Positions 53,722 to 64,000 of a stretch of 64,000 nt of DNA are shown piece after piece. This stretch comes from Lophium mytilinum (lineage: Eukaryota; Ascomycota; Dothideomycetes; Mytilinidiales; Mytilinidiaceae): the NCBI GenBank assembly GCA_010093605.1, contig MU004181.1:3750215-3814214 (forward strand). Reading direction: 5' to 3'. The notes beneath the pieces were generated by a model that did no database searches, had not been told where the DNA came from, and saw only the letters and a program-made list of their open reading frames with translations. The position numbers were made by a program, and so were the translations under genes. Position 1 is the first letter of the stretch. Every line of letters begins with the position of its first letter.

Positions 53722-54239
53722 CTAATCTTTCAGTTGCTCAACATACGCCGGGGGCGCACTCTTACTACTCTCGGCCACAACGGGAGGCGGTGCAGAAATC
53801 AACCCCCCAAGCTCAAACTCTGTGTCCAACTTCACCAAGTAGATCGACTCCAATGTACCACAGTGATGAACTCCGGGCGTCTGGTACAGCCTCTGCACTT
53901 TTCTACAGAATTGTTGCCATACTTCGGGCGAGCCGTGAAAGTCGACATATGCGATCATGTGATCGGCGATGGTAGAGACACCGAAGAGGCCTTTAGCAGG
54001 CTTCATGCCGTAGCCACCCTGTGATGAGACGTTAGTATAAATCGCGCAAGAAGTACCGGAAGATGATTTACATATGCTCTGACGACTTCGCCATTGAGGG
54101 TCGGGTGGAACATAACACGCACGGCATCGGGATCGGAGCCGAAGGTGTCTGCATGGAGCTTTGCCAGGTTCTTCGTGAATGCGGCGGTTGCAGCGCGATT
54201 GTCATGCAACGTTAGAATGTAAATGTGGTAGACTGGCAT
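53722..54239 (-). CDS. Tautomerase-like protein (cis-CaaD-like superfamily)
   Basis: Predicted 154 residues from two exons (54239-54072, 54018-53722), in phase. The protein starts M-P-V-Y, so after methionine removal the N-terminal proline would be free, as required in the tautomerase superfamily. The first 56 residues (AAFTKNLAKLHADTFGSDPDAVRVMFHP) give the beta-alpha-beta pattern, and the second half repeats it (TIADHMIAYVDFHGSPEVWQQFCRKVQ), with a disordered Pro/Ser C-terminus. Fungal members are small and mostly uncharacterised; related bacterial enzymes act as dehalogenases or isomerases. It is bracketed by two MITE copies of one family. Confidence 0.65.
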
Positions 54240-54503
54240 GCTTTACAACCTGTGATGGAAGAATCGGAAAAGAATGGCTCCAAACGGGAAATGGGATGAG
54301 AGCTCTCTGTTGTATTAATATCACGACGAGGCTGACCGAATGATTCCCATACCTAGCCACCAGTGTGGCAGCCTTGGGCTGGGCAACGATCACCTCATAA
54401 TATCAACTGAAAATGAGCCTCGCATTCAATATGAGCACAGCCACAATGAAGCTTGGCAGAGCCCGAGAATAAGAACCTAGGTACATACCTACCTACAATA
54501 CTT

Positions 54504-54711
54504 GGCCATAAGTCTGGGCACACGGATTTACCCAATTACTGTTCAGCTCCAATCTTGCTCACTTGACACCACTAAGAGGAGTAGCCCAGCCAGTCATTGG
54601 GCAGCGAGTTGAGTAGCAGTCTGCCTGGAACTTGGCATCGCGCCCAGAGGTTCAGAACTTTCATGGGGGTACCCCGTGTAGTGCCAAACTGGTGTGCGCA
54701 GACTTATGGCC
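54504..54711. mobile_element. Foldback MITE, copy 4
   Basis: 208 bp with the best-preserved ends of the family: GGCCATAAGTCTGGGCACAC at the left against GTGTGCGCAGACTTATGGCC at the right. The inner GTAGCCCAGCC and GGGGGTACCCCGTGTAGTG blocks are present. Lies upstream of the tautomerase-like gene. Confidence 0.85.
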
Positions 54712-55142
54712 AGTCACTCTATCAGCACCCAACAGGGTATTCTCACATAGTTTCTGCACAAACCGGCGGAGATGGCATGATTTTGATTACCGCTGGAGAA
54801 CCGGGCAAGGTCGCTTTTGCACAGAAGGCAGCTGAACAGTGATATTGCTGTAGATCTGGCATATGGGAAATGAGAGCACGCTTAGAGATTTGCTTTGGGC
54901 GGGCCTTGTTTTGGTCCACGAATATGGTTGAAAATGGGGGTCTATTTGGGGCAACCCAGCTCTGCTAAAAGAGCAAGCACACGGGGAATTGGGATGGAGT
55001 GGTTTGGTGTCTTAATTTCTACGGGATGAATGTGAAATGTTTCTTATTGCCATACCTGCGTTGAAATTGTCTGAATAGTCATACCGTTAAGTTAGCTTTA
55101 ATCGTAGGTTCCAAACGAACAGCAACGATACAGCCTCTAGAC
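54712..55142. other. Intergenic, no feature seen
   Basis: Between MITE copy 4 and the 3' end of the TDP2-like gene. No frame of note. Confidence 0.45.
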
Positions 55143-56156
55143 TCATTGGGGTACTGCACTGTCTATTTCGGCCGTCGCCATAAGGCCGTAATGGTCAGTC
55201 ACCCATTCTTCACAGCCTAAGTCTCGTAATCCCCGTCTCTTGTCCTCGGCAACCTTGATTCCCACTCCTACTCTTTGTAGTGCCGTCACCGTTACCGAGC
55301 CACAGTGCAGGACCTTATCCATCCTGCTGCAACCAAACCTATCCTTCATCCACTGCGGTACTTGTTGGCCCCATGTATAGCCCTCTTCGGAGTCCTCCGC
55401 CCCTCCAAGTTCTAAGTAGGCATCCTTCAGTCCATTGTCCGAGTGGAGAGTCCGGTCAAAAGGCTGTATAGCATTGAGGTCTCCCGCAAGCAATGCGGCG
55501 TGCACGTGTTCCTCGTGCAGATATCGGGCGGCAGAGGCCAGCTGTAAGGGCCGAATCGGAGGGTCTGCCACGAGGGACTCGAGGTGCGTGTTGCATAGTC
55601 GCAACACCCTCGTGTTTCTATCCGATTCATGGTGCAGGGTAATGTCTACGAACAGTCCATCACGCTCGAATTTGGTCACCCAAGGCACCCGGAATAGCTG
55701 TGAGACCAAGAGTCTCCTATCCACGAGGGTCGTTGTACCATACAATGGACTGCCCCAGCTTCTTTCGTCGACGTCGGTGAGGAAGAAGCGTGCCTGGATC
55801 CAATTACTAGCCCGTATTTGCGCCATATCGGACTGGCCCATCTCTTGGAGAAATACAACGATCGGTTGGGACGCCGGTACACTGGAGATGAGGCTCTCGA
55901 GATGCTCCAGGGCGGCTGCCATGCGTGCCTCCGCTCCACCTGTCAGGACGTCAATGTTCCAAGTGATCAGACATATGGACGAGACTTTGGTGCTGCCAAT
56001 GGCTATGGTGGATGTGTTTTCCTGCCAGCTTGCCCCATCATAAGCCCAGTAGGATTGGGCCTTTGGCTGATAGTGCGATTCCTCGAGCACCTGGGCGGGG
56101 GGCTCTGCAAGCTTTGCAGCTAAAGTAGCTTCGATAGATGCGGGTTTAGGAGGCAT
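55143..56156 (-). CDS. Endonuclease/exonuclease/phosphatase family, TDP2-like
   Basis: Intronless, 337 residues. Motifs occur in family order: TWNID (residues 65-69), LQEM (103-106), NTHLES (about 190), AGDLNA (about 224) and TDHYGL near the C-terminus. Together these supply the metal ligands and catalytic Asp/His of the fold. The TWNID and SDHWGL-like motifs are closest to TDP2, the 5'-tyrosyl-DNA phosphodiesterase that repairs topoisomerase II adducts. No ubiquitin-binding domain precedes it. It could also be another EEP phosphodiesterase, so the specific function is tentative. Confidence 0.8.
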   Translation of the reverse strand: MPPKPASIEATLAAKLAEPPAQVLEESHYQPKAQSYWAYDGASWQENTSTIAIGSTKVSSICLITWNIDVLTGGAEARMAAALEHLESLISSVPASQPIVVFLQEMGQSDMAQIRASNWIQARFFLTDVDERSWGSPLYGTTTLVDRRLLVSQLFRVPWVTKFERDGLFVDITLHHESDRNTRVLRLCNTHLESLVADPPIRPLQLASAARYLHEEHVHAALLAGDLNAIQPFDRTLHSDNGLKDAYLELGGAEDSEEGYTWGQQVPQWMKDRFGCSRMDKVLHCGSVTVTALQRVGVGIKVAEDKRRGLRDLGCEEWVTDHYGLMATAEIDSAVPQ

Positions 56157-56568
56157 GGTTTACAGTACTAGACGTAACTGTGTGTACGAAATACCTCTCG
56201 CGTTACCGTGTTAAGTCCTTCGAGGTACTACGAGAAGCTGACCGAGGTGTAAGCCAACTTTTGTGAACGACTTCAAGCTCGGCAGGCCACCTCAGACGAC
56301 GCGCACTGCCGGTACCTGGAAGCGATTATCAGCATACATGTTTTGCAGTCGCCATTGCTGGCTCCCGCAGGAAGGGGCAGAGCATGATGCGGCGCGGATT
56401 GGGAACCTGCAAGCCTAGGTACGATTTGGCGACACGGTTAACCCAAGCCTTCACCTTGGGGCTTGACCACTTCCACCCCGGCCTCGTTGTGAATTGTTTC
56501 CTCCATGCCACGACCGCCGTATTCTCTCGTCGGCGCCTGAGGTGGGCCCCGGCCTTCCTACAGCGACA
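56157..56568. promoter_or_regulatory. Divergent promoter, TDP2-like / CAP10-like
   Basis: 412 bp between head-to-head starts. No specific element recognised. Confidence 0.4.
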
Positions 56569-59500
56569 ATGGACGCGCAAAAGCTGCTCTCATCCATGTG
56601 TGTATCCTGCCCCACTCATCATGAGCCCGTCCATCGTGAACTGACTTCCTCTAGCGGCCTTGTTGCAGGCCTGGTAATCCTTCCCAGCCTCGTACGTACC
56701 TCGTTCGCCATCGACCGCCCAATACACTCGTCAATCGTAGTGCTCGCCGTCTGTGGAGCTTGTATAATAGGGTTGGACCGAACGCGTGCCTTGAAGGATA
56801 CCAAATCGCACCGACACCGCTATGGGCCGATACCCCTGGAAGACGCGAATGATCGGCTCACATCGGGCAATGGATCAATACACGGTGAAGAGGGTGTGGG
56901 GAAGCAATCGCCGCTGTCCAGCTTAAGACGGCTGCGGCTTGTCTTCCTCATTCTGGTTGGAGCTCTGTGCACCCGTGTTGAAGTGCTGCATCAGGTCGTC
57001 AGAGGAGTCCAATGCACTCGGGGGAGCTACTATGTATGTCTCTGGCATTCAGAGCTTTATCTCTACTTTACTAATCCTCCGAAGCCATTTCTCCCATTTC
57101 TTCTGGCTGTGTACGATTTCGCCATTGTCCGTCGTCATCGTCAGGGACAGAAGCCCGATGAAGAGCAAGATGCGACTTCATTCCAGGCAATCTTTGCTCG
57201 CCTCTCTAGACATCGCTACATGCTTGTCTTCTCTACTCTACTTTTAGGCCTTTGTAGCTCGCTCGAGTTGTCGGCGACTGCACCTCTATCCTCGACTTAC
57301 GTATGCGCTTCAACTTTGCCAGCATTCTCTCTGGTACCCGTGTATCAGCTTCTTGGATTGTTCTTAGACGCCTTGATACTCATATTAGTGTTTCATATCC
57401 TTGATTTAAGCTCAGATTCTCAGCAATCTAATGTCAATGCACACCGGATCATAGGCTGGGCCTTGCTTGTAAGACTATCTAGACAACAGCTTGTAGTCGT
57501 TGACTGACACCTCAACTGTAGCTACCTGCTGTTATTTGGACTGCAGTCGGCGCTGTAATCTGCTTTGCGAACCCCGATGATCGCCGCTGGATCCTTTACC
57601 CAGAGAGAATATATCTCTGGGGTCTATTTAATCTCACCCTAGCCATTTGCGTCACGGTTCTATTTGCTCTTTCCGTGGTGAGTTATACCCAAATACAGTG
57701 CCCCGGTTCCTAGTCTGTGTACACTTTTCTGTCACTGCTTGAGGTGCCTCGAAGTACTCTCAGAACTCTGCAGGTGTCTTTCCGTTTCAACTATCACCGT
57801 AACAACCAAGCTTACAAGCATACCCTTTGAGGTGATTAAGCGAGTCAGCTCATTGTTGAACATAATAGAACTTCGCCTCAATGATTTGCTGTGGCAAGAA
57901 ATTGTACACAGACGGCATTGCAGATAGAACGCTGCTAACGTTATAGGCTTCCCGCTCACGATTAGTGTCATTCTCCTTTCTGGTAATCTTTACATTAACA
58001 GGGCTGGCGGCATTGACATCAGACTGGGGTCAACACGTCCAGGTTTTGGGCTTTTCCGATAAGTTGAAGTTTGTCTTTGTGACTACGGTATTCGTTGCTG
58101 GCATTCTCTATGCGGTCGTTGAGATGTCTGCTGAGAATCGCTCTCGATCCTCGACGAGAAACACGTCGGGTGTGCCCGGTTGGTTTCTCTATTCAATCGC
58201 AGGTCTCCTCATATTTCGCGTATTGTTCGGGAAGCCCTATCTCGGCCAACCGAGCTCTCACCCGATTGATATTCTGATCGGGAGGGCCCATTCTCAGCAC
58301 GACCTGTGGAAGAAGCAGGCATCCTCCTCGAAGTCGCTGTCGGATGCTGTAGCAGTCTACCGCCAACGATATCACAGGAATCCGCCTCCACACTTCGATA
58401 TCTGGTACGATTATGCCACCTCGCGGTCCTCCATAGTCATTGATGACTACGATAACATCCATAATGACCTGTTACCCTATTGGTCCCTGTCACCCGCTGA
58501 AATACGTCAACGAACATGGGAAATTATAGCAAATCCTTGGAGTGATGCAGGTGGCGTTCACGTCAGAGCAGGATCGCTTGAGATCAGTGCCAATATGCCA
58601 GGAACGCATAGGTGGATGGTTGATGGCGTCACCCACATCATGGAGAATTTTGTAGAGTGGCTTCCTGATATGGACCTTGCATTCAACCTGAATGACGAGG
58701 CACGAGTTACGGTACCATTCGAAGTCTTGGAGCCTCTGAAAGAAGCATCATCGAGAACAGCTCTATCAGAGAAGCTGGGTGTGGCGGGGTTTAGCCAGGA
58801 GAGGTCCCCTGGGTGGGCCCTAATACCTGAGCAACCAATAACAGATTCGCGCTTCCAACAGCGCTCTTTTCAACGCACATTTCATGAGTTCGGAGCTGTA
58901 GGCTGTCCTCCTTCTTCAAGAGCTCGGAAGGAAAGGCTATGGAATGTCAAAGATTTGTGTACAACTTGTGCAGCTCCGCACTCATTGGGGCACTTCCTCT
59001 CCAACTGGACTCTATCAGCGTCGGTCTGTCACCAACCCGACCTCGCTGACCTGCATGGTGTGAACCTCTCACCCGCCGCCTACAAAGGCTCCCACGAGCT
59101 CATGCCTATGTTTAGCCAGAGCAAGCCGGCCGGCTACAACGACATCCTCTACCCTTCAGCTTGGAACTACATGGACAAAGTCAAATATGCCCCTTCCCCT
59201 GAATTTCCGGACCCTCCGTTCTCCGAGAAAGAAAACACTCTTTTTTGGCGTGGTGCCACATCTGAGGGCGTCTCCCCCGGCAGTGGTGCTTGGAAGGGAA
59301 TGACGCGCCAGCGCCTGGTGCACCTCACCAACAATGTTACCACTCCCCAGCTCATCCTCCTCCCTCAGCCGCGCACGAATAAGCCGAGCTACACACTGCT
59401 TACTCCTACCAATGTTGCCGCTCTTCTTAACAGCTCAGTCCACCTCGTTGACGGCATCGCCCGCTGCGGCGGCCGCGATTGCCCTGACCAAGTGAAGGAG

Positions 59501-59941
59501 TTTGGAGGAGGAGCCCCTCGCTCGGACTTCCAGCACCACTGGCACTACCGATACCTCGTCGATGCAGACGGCGCGGGGTTCTCGGGACGCTTCCTCCCTT
59601 TCCTCCAGAGTGGTAGCGTGCCGTTCAAAACGGCGCTGTTTAGGGAGTGGTACGAAGGTCGTTTAACAGCGTGGCGGCACTTCGTGCCACTAGATTTACG
59701 CCTGCATGGGTTATGGAGCACGCTGGCGTATTTTGCGGGAGTGGACGGTGGGATCATCGAGGGGAGAGTGGGCAAGTGGGAAGCTAAAGCCAAAGAGGCA
59801 GAAGATATCGCGGAGAATGGCCGGAAGTGGGCTAATACCGTACTGAGAAAGGAAGACATGGAGATATATTTCTTCAGGCTACTGTTGGAGTGGGGAAGGC
59901 TAACGGATGATCGGAGGGACGAGCTGGGGTTTTCGGTGTAA
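56569..59941 (+). CDS. Membrane-anchored CAP10 / GT90-type glycosyltransferase
   Basis: Predicted 997 residues from four exons (56569-56597, 56655-57468, 57522-57677, 57947-59941), in phase. The N-terminal third has several hydrophobic helices (AGLVILPSLV, LVFLILVGALCTRV, MLVFSTLLLGLCSS, VSFSFLVIFTLTGL), then a luminal part. The C-terminal region from about residue 640 matches the CAP10 domain (WNYMDKVKYAPSPEF, TLFWRGATSEG, HWHYRYLVDADGAGFSGRF, SGSVPFKTALFREWYEGRL) found in Cryptococcus capsule xylosyltransferase and POGLUT-like enzymes. The first intron is 57 nt with no stop inside, so a retained form is possible. The third intron is 269 nt and holds a coding-like stretch in another frame. 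Likely a Golgi enzyme adding xylose or glucose. Confidence 0.82.
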
Positions 59942-60093
59942 GATGGTGTACAGATTTACATCTAGCGGCCGCTGCCTATGGTAGCCTAACAGCTACTCAG
60001 ATTTTCATACTCTTTCAACATTTTCTAAACCTTGAGAATACCGCGAATTAGTACCAATAGCGCCAGGTCAGCGTACACATGCCCAAGTTTTCC

Positions 60094-61970
60094 CTAGTCT
60101 TTAATCTTGTTCTCCTCTCTCCACATCAGCCGCTCTTGGCTAACGACACCAGGCCCTTTGTAGACACTCCCATAAACCCCGCTAGCCCAGTCTTTGCCGA
60201 CCCCTTCCCTTGTCGCCTTCTTCCTGTACCACTTCCCGTAGGTAAGCAGATAATAAAGGCGGAAGCTCAACAGAGCGAACCTGTCGCGTTCCAAATCTGC
60301 CGGATACGTCGCTCCAAGATCTACAGCTGCCGCGATACCACTGATCACAGCCGTCTCATGCGCATTTACCAACGTCCACGCCGCCGCAAACCGCGTGTGG
60401 CGCCGGCCCTGCAGAAGCCACATCCAGGGCACCACAAACAGGTAATGGGTGAAAGAGTGGCAAAGCTGGTGCCACCAGTCCTTCCTGATGATCTTGCTCT
60501 CGTCGATGTCGTCGATAGACCAAAGGTGGCCATCGCGGTGCTTATTGAGGAAGATTGTTTGAAAGACGTGGCGCTCGAATGGTACCTCTGGGGGGAATTG
60601 TGCTTGGTAGTTGGTGCAATCGAAGCACATCTCCAGCTTCGTTGGGTCGGCTGGGTACTGCTTGATGTAATACATGGGCTTGAAGGACTTCCGAGCCATT
60701 TCGACGCGCGTGGTTTGGTCTACACCGGAGAGTGTGGAGACGGCTTGCTCATCGCTGTAGAAGTTCTCGTAGTTCCGCTTCATGTAGTCACTGTCCCAGT
60801 GCGTAACGGTGATATCGTCCGCAAATTTGGCAGAACCGAGCACTTTCTTCTCTCGGAAGCTTGCGGTGGATTCCAGTATACGTTTTGCAGTATCGGCCCT
60901 TTGAACGGTCAGCGTGACTAATATCTCTTCTCACATCTCTTTGGAAACTCACAAGACGCAGAGCACTATTTCGTCGTAGTGCTCCTCGAACTCCTTCGCA
61001 TTCGAATCCGCATTACTATCTGCGTCCTCTGAGACCCAAGAGCTATTTGGGTTGTGGCCATCTGGTTTCGGCGTACGCTTGATCATGCGGACAACAACGC
61101 CGGTTTTGTCTCGTTTCATCACCCGCGTGAGCTCGGTAGAGAGGCGGACCTTGACGCCACTTGCAACGAGGCTCTTTCTCCAATCCTCGTAAAAGTCACT
61201 GAATTTCGGAAAGACGACCATGGGAGGCAGATTGCTGGCGACGCTCAGCTTATCCCCAGGATACCACATGCCGTACGTGGGGCTCGTACATAGCCGTTCT
61301 AGGATGATGCTCGGGACCTCAGGTGTGTAGTTGCCAGTGCCCAGGAATAGTGCAACCATAGGCAGCACAATTGTGTTGGAGAATTCGTCAGAGAAGCGGA
61401 AGATCTTCATCAGGTATTTGATGGGTATCATTGCGAAAATTACTTCAAACCAGCGAATTATGGACAGCATTGTCTTGAATCTTTTGATTTCCTTTTGGTG
61501 GCGGGCGAGCAGCGAAGTCGGATAGACATTTGACCAAAACGTATCATCTTTACCAAACGACACCTATGCAGTGAGTAAGAATTCTTTAAGTGTGGCTGTG
61601 CTTTCTTACTTGCAACTTGACGGGATCGGCGTGATGGCCCTGGCGAGCAAACATAGTCATGGTGTGGTGGAAGATGAAGCTTCCCCCTTGAACACCCTGG
61701 TTCATCCAACTGGCTCCATGTCTTTCCTTGTCAATCGGGATAGAAAAGGCTTGCCCTCCGCAGTAGTTTTCAGCTTCAATGATAGTCACGTCAAATTTGT
61801 CAGGATGCTCGGCAAGATGGTGTGCGCAAGACATTCCTAAAGAATGAAAAAATTAGTCATTGACTCTTAGCAAGAAAGTGAGAGCTGTGAGTGTACATAC
61901 CAGCAGCGCCGGCTCCTACAATCAGTACCTTCTTCTTCCTAACGCCATCCTTCCCTGTTTGGGATGCCAT
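60094..61970 (-). CDS. FAD/NAD(P)-binding oxidoreductase (amine-oxidase-like)
   Basis: Predicted 570 residues from four exons (61970-61901, 61836-61610, 61563-60953, 60898-60094), in phase. The dinucleotide-binding motif VLIVGAGAAGMSCAHHL at residues 15-31 is split by intron 1, and the acidic end of the second strand is in VTIIEAENYCGGQA. The middle (YGMWYPGDKLSVASNLPPMVVFP, VRLSTELTRVMK) and the C-terminal YADDITVTHWDSD-like block follow fungal FAD-dependent amine oxidoreductases. C-terminal hydrophobic helices (YLFVVPWMWLLQG) suggest membrane association. An alternative ATG 39 bases upstream (62009) is possible; the one at 61970 leaves a short normal N-terminus. It converges with the CAP10 gene, 152 bases apart. 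Substrate unknown. Confidence 0.82.
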
Positions 61971-62009
61971 ATTCGTAGTTGGGAGTAGAGGAGTTGATGA
62001 AGGACGCAT

Positions 62010-62695
62010 GAGAAACAATAGCGACACTACAGCTTTGAACAAACTGCGAATTGGACTCTCCTTGTAAAGATCCTATGTTCGATCTATATAAGTGCCTCGT
62101 GCATGACAGAAACAAGTGCGTCATGACAAAGGGTGGCTTGGTACTTGCGCGATCTAGATGCGCGATCTAGATCGTAGATAAACGAACCAATAAACGTTAC
62201 AAATTCATCAACACCAAACCTACCTCGAGAGGTACATCGCTGGAGCACATTGGACAAAGGCTTACAAGCCAACGCCTTCGAGAAATCTAAATAGGACTCA
62301 ATAATGTGAGTGAACCCTGTCGCAACCCTGGCCTGTGGTATTATGAAGCAAAATTTCTCTTGACCATAACATTTGTAGGTATATGTACCGCTTTCTTCAC
62401 AATGTCCGGCGTGCTTCTTCAACACACTTCTCAAAAAAGTCGAACTAGATAGGAAGTGAGAGTTCCAGGCAACCGATAAACTCGCTTGGCCAATTACCAA
62501 ATAAAATTAATACCAGGTCCACGTGGTTGGCTACCTTCCAAAAAAAAATCTCTACAGAGAGCGTAGTGAAAAGTCTTCAACCTTTGAACAGACACTATAC
62601 CCAAAGAATCGATACGTTTGTCACAATCGGGATATCTTTGGTTGGGGGTGTTAATCAGAGCAGGGAAAACTCGCAGCTTGCCCACGGTGTATCCT
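62010..62695. other. Intergenic, no feature supported
   Basis: Contains the promoter of the FAD oxidoreductase. A tandem GCGCGATCTAGAT word sits near 62150. A 138-codon frame on the minus strand (62084-62500) has many cysteines and no gene-like features; not called. Confidence 0.4.
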
Positions 62696-63942
62696 TCATG
62701 TGCTTCCAACGGTAACCTCTACACTCCCTGACCAAGTGTCGAATTCTAATGTACTATTGCCGCGTCCTTTCTTCGCCTTGACCGTTTTGCCTGCGTATCC
62801 ACCTCCAAAGTGGATGATCTCCACGTCTTCTCCATAGAGCGTAAGACTCCCGCTGTGAGTGCCTCCATTGATAGCACCTTCCCACTCCTGAGGATAATGC
62901 AGTACCATCGCTCCAGATCGAGCTGTGTGCGAGCTTGTGAGTCTTGATATAGCCGTTCCGGGATTCTTGTAGGGTGGTTTTAATGTCACCTTTGTCATTC
63001 CCGATCTCGTGTTTGTATTGAGAGTCGAGAGGCCAGCGTCCGCCTCGAACGGGATGATGTCGGCAGTAATAGACCCGGAGCCAACTTTGATATCTGTAGA
63101 GGAGCCATGGATCAAAACTGCCGAAACTAACCCGGATCTAGAGACGATGGCAGTTTTGTAGTCCCGGGCCGGTATGTCGAAAGTGTCGAAATCTACTTTT
63201 ACGAGGCCAGATAGCGACTCCGCCCGGAAAACGGCAGCAGTTGGATGGTCTTTGTCTGCCTCTTTTGGCTCAACATCAACGCTAATCATACCACTCTTCG
63301 TCTTAATAGAGAGGAGGTCCATGAGAGCATATCTGCCGGTCACGGCTCCTGACCGAAGATCAATCGTAATCTCTCTTGATCGAAAAGGATGCGCATCAAG
63401 GGATCCTGCGTCTAGTTGAATAGTGGTTTCATTCGTTACTTCCTTTCAAGAAAATTAGCAGGGTTAAAGAATTGATTAACATGACAATCACTTACAATAT
63501 CGACACCGTCATAAATCTGCACTGATAAGTGATGTGCGTTTGCTGTGAGCTTCTCTAGACGCACGCCTGGCGAGACATAGAGGTATAACTCGATCCGCAA
63601 GCAGACCGATCTGTAAAAGGCTTCATACTTCTTCACGATTGGCTCCTTAATCTGGAAACTTGTGTCGGTTTTGACGTATCGCAGCTCTTCTATCTCAACG
63701 AAATCCGGTGTTGCCATAACGAGGTTGCCAGTTAGGCCACTCTTTTGGCCCTTGGGCGCTTTCATCACATGCAAAGTGCCGGAAATAGTGCCAAGTTTAT
63801 ATAGAGGATCAGAGAGAAGTTCTTGAATAGAAAAGGAGTGCGGCGTGCCAAAGTCGAAATCCTCGCTCGTGGTATGGTACTTAGACGTACAGTAGGGCGG
63901 CCAGTCCACAATCTCCCGTGGTGCATCGGAACTATGGTTGTC
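62696..63942 (-). CDS. Unknown protein with beta-solenoid-like SG repeats, partial
   Basis: Two exons are visible (63942-63496 and 63442-62696), in phase, with the 5' part off the right edge: the first visible exon is preceded by an acceptor (CCTAG). The 398 residues seen have no signal or membrane segment. From the end of the first exon on, short strands beginning S-G recur about every 20-35 residues (SGMISVDVEP, SGLVKVDFDT, SGLVSAVLIHG, SGSITADIIP, SGMTKVTLKP, SGSLTLYGED, SGSVEVTVGS). This suggests a right-handed beta-helix or adhesin-like (DUF4097-style) fold. Function unknown; the first exon contains FSIQELLSDPLYKLGTISG. Probably real because splice sites and phases agree. Confidence 0.7.
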
Positions 63943-64000
63943 CTAGGCTATTATTAGTAAAAGGGAAGTCATTTAGGTATTTTTGTATTCAACGACAAAG

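Noticed and set aside
62084-62500. 138-codon frame on the minus strand
   Set aside because: Lies in the upstream region of the FAD oxidoreductase, has scattered Cys/His without a pattern and no splice or domain support.

Overview
The window is nuclear DNA of a filamentous ascomycete (Pezizomycotina; a dothideomycete is plausible but not proven). Most genes carry one to seven short introns with GT...AG ends and CTNAC-type branch sites, intergenic gaps are short, and the proteins are typical fungal ones: a Zn2Cys6 regulator, a LolT-like aminotransferase, a CAP10-type glycosyltransferase, a VAM7-type SNARE. All splice models here were built by reading the sequence and checking that exon phases add up; none is backed by transcripts.

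Layout. 1.0-5.2 kb is housekeeping: a WKF-domain nucleolar-type protein and, divergently, proteasome subunit alpha-1 (SCL1/PSMA6). From about 5.2 to 25 kb lies an accessory region. It starts with an orphan gene, a decayed membrane-protein remnant, short repeats, a TIR element with near-perfect 38-bp ends and a broken Ty1/copia remnant. It then holds a compact set of five metabolic and transport genes (11.5-22.5 kb): Zn2Cys6 regulator, monocarboxylate-type MFS carrier, class-V aminotransferase of the LolT type, ketopantoate-reductase-type oxidoreductase, and DHA1-type MFS exporter. The divergent promoter between regulator and carrier has three copies of one ACGACCG-centred motif, which suggests a small co-regulated cluster without a PKS or NRPS core. 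Two small orphan genes follow.

25-38 kb returns to conserved genes: a RNF10/MAG2-type RING protein head to head with a UBP3/USP10-type deubiquitinase, a dienelactone hydrolase, and a 1,111-residue protein joining a VWA domain to RING and RBR-like cysteine clusters. 38-41 kb has small unrecognised genes, one of them F-box-like with a TAG in frame. 41.8-53.1 kb is conserved: CRP1/MDG1-like AMPK-glycogen-binding protein, PKA regulatory subunit, MYND protein, VAM7-like SNARE, acidic unknown protein.

53.4-64 kb holds a tautomerase-like gene bracketed by two copies of a foldback MITE, a TDP2-like phosphodiesterase, a long membrane-anchored CAP10/GT90 protein, an FAD/NAD(P)-binding oxidoreductase, and a partial gene with beta-solenoid-like SG repeats running off the right edge. 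The same MITE family has two more copies at 0.3 kb and inside intron 2 of the cluster regulator.
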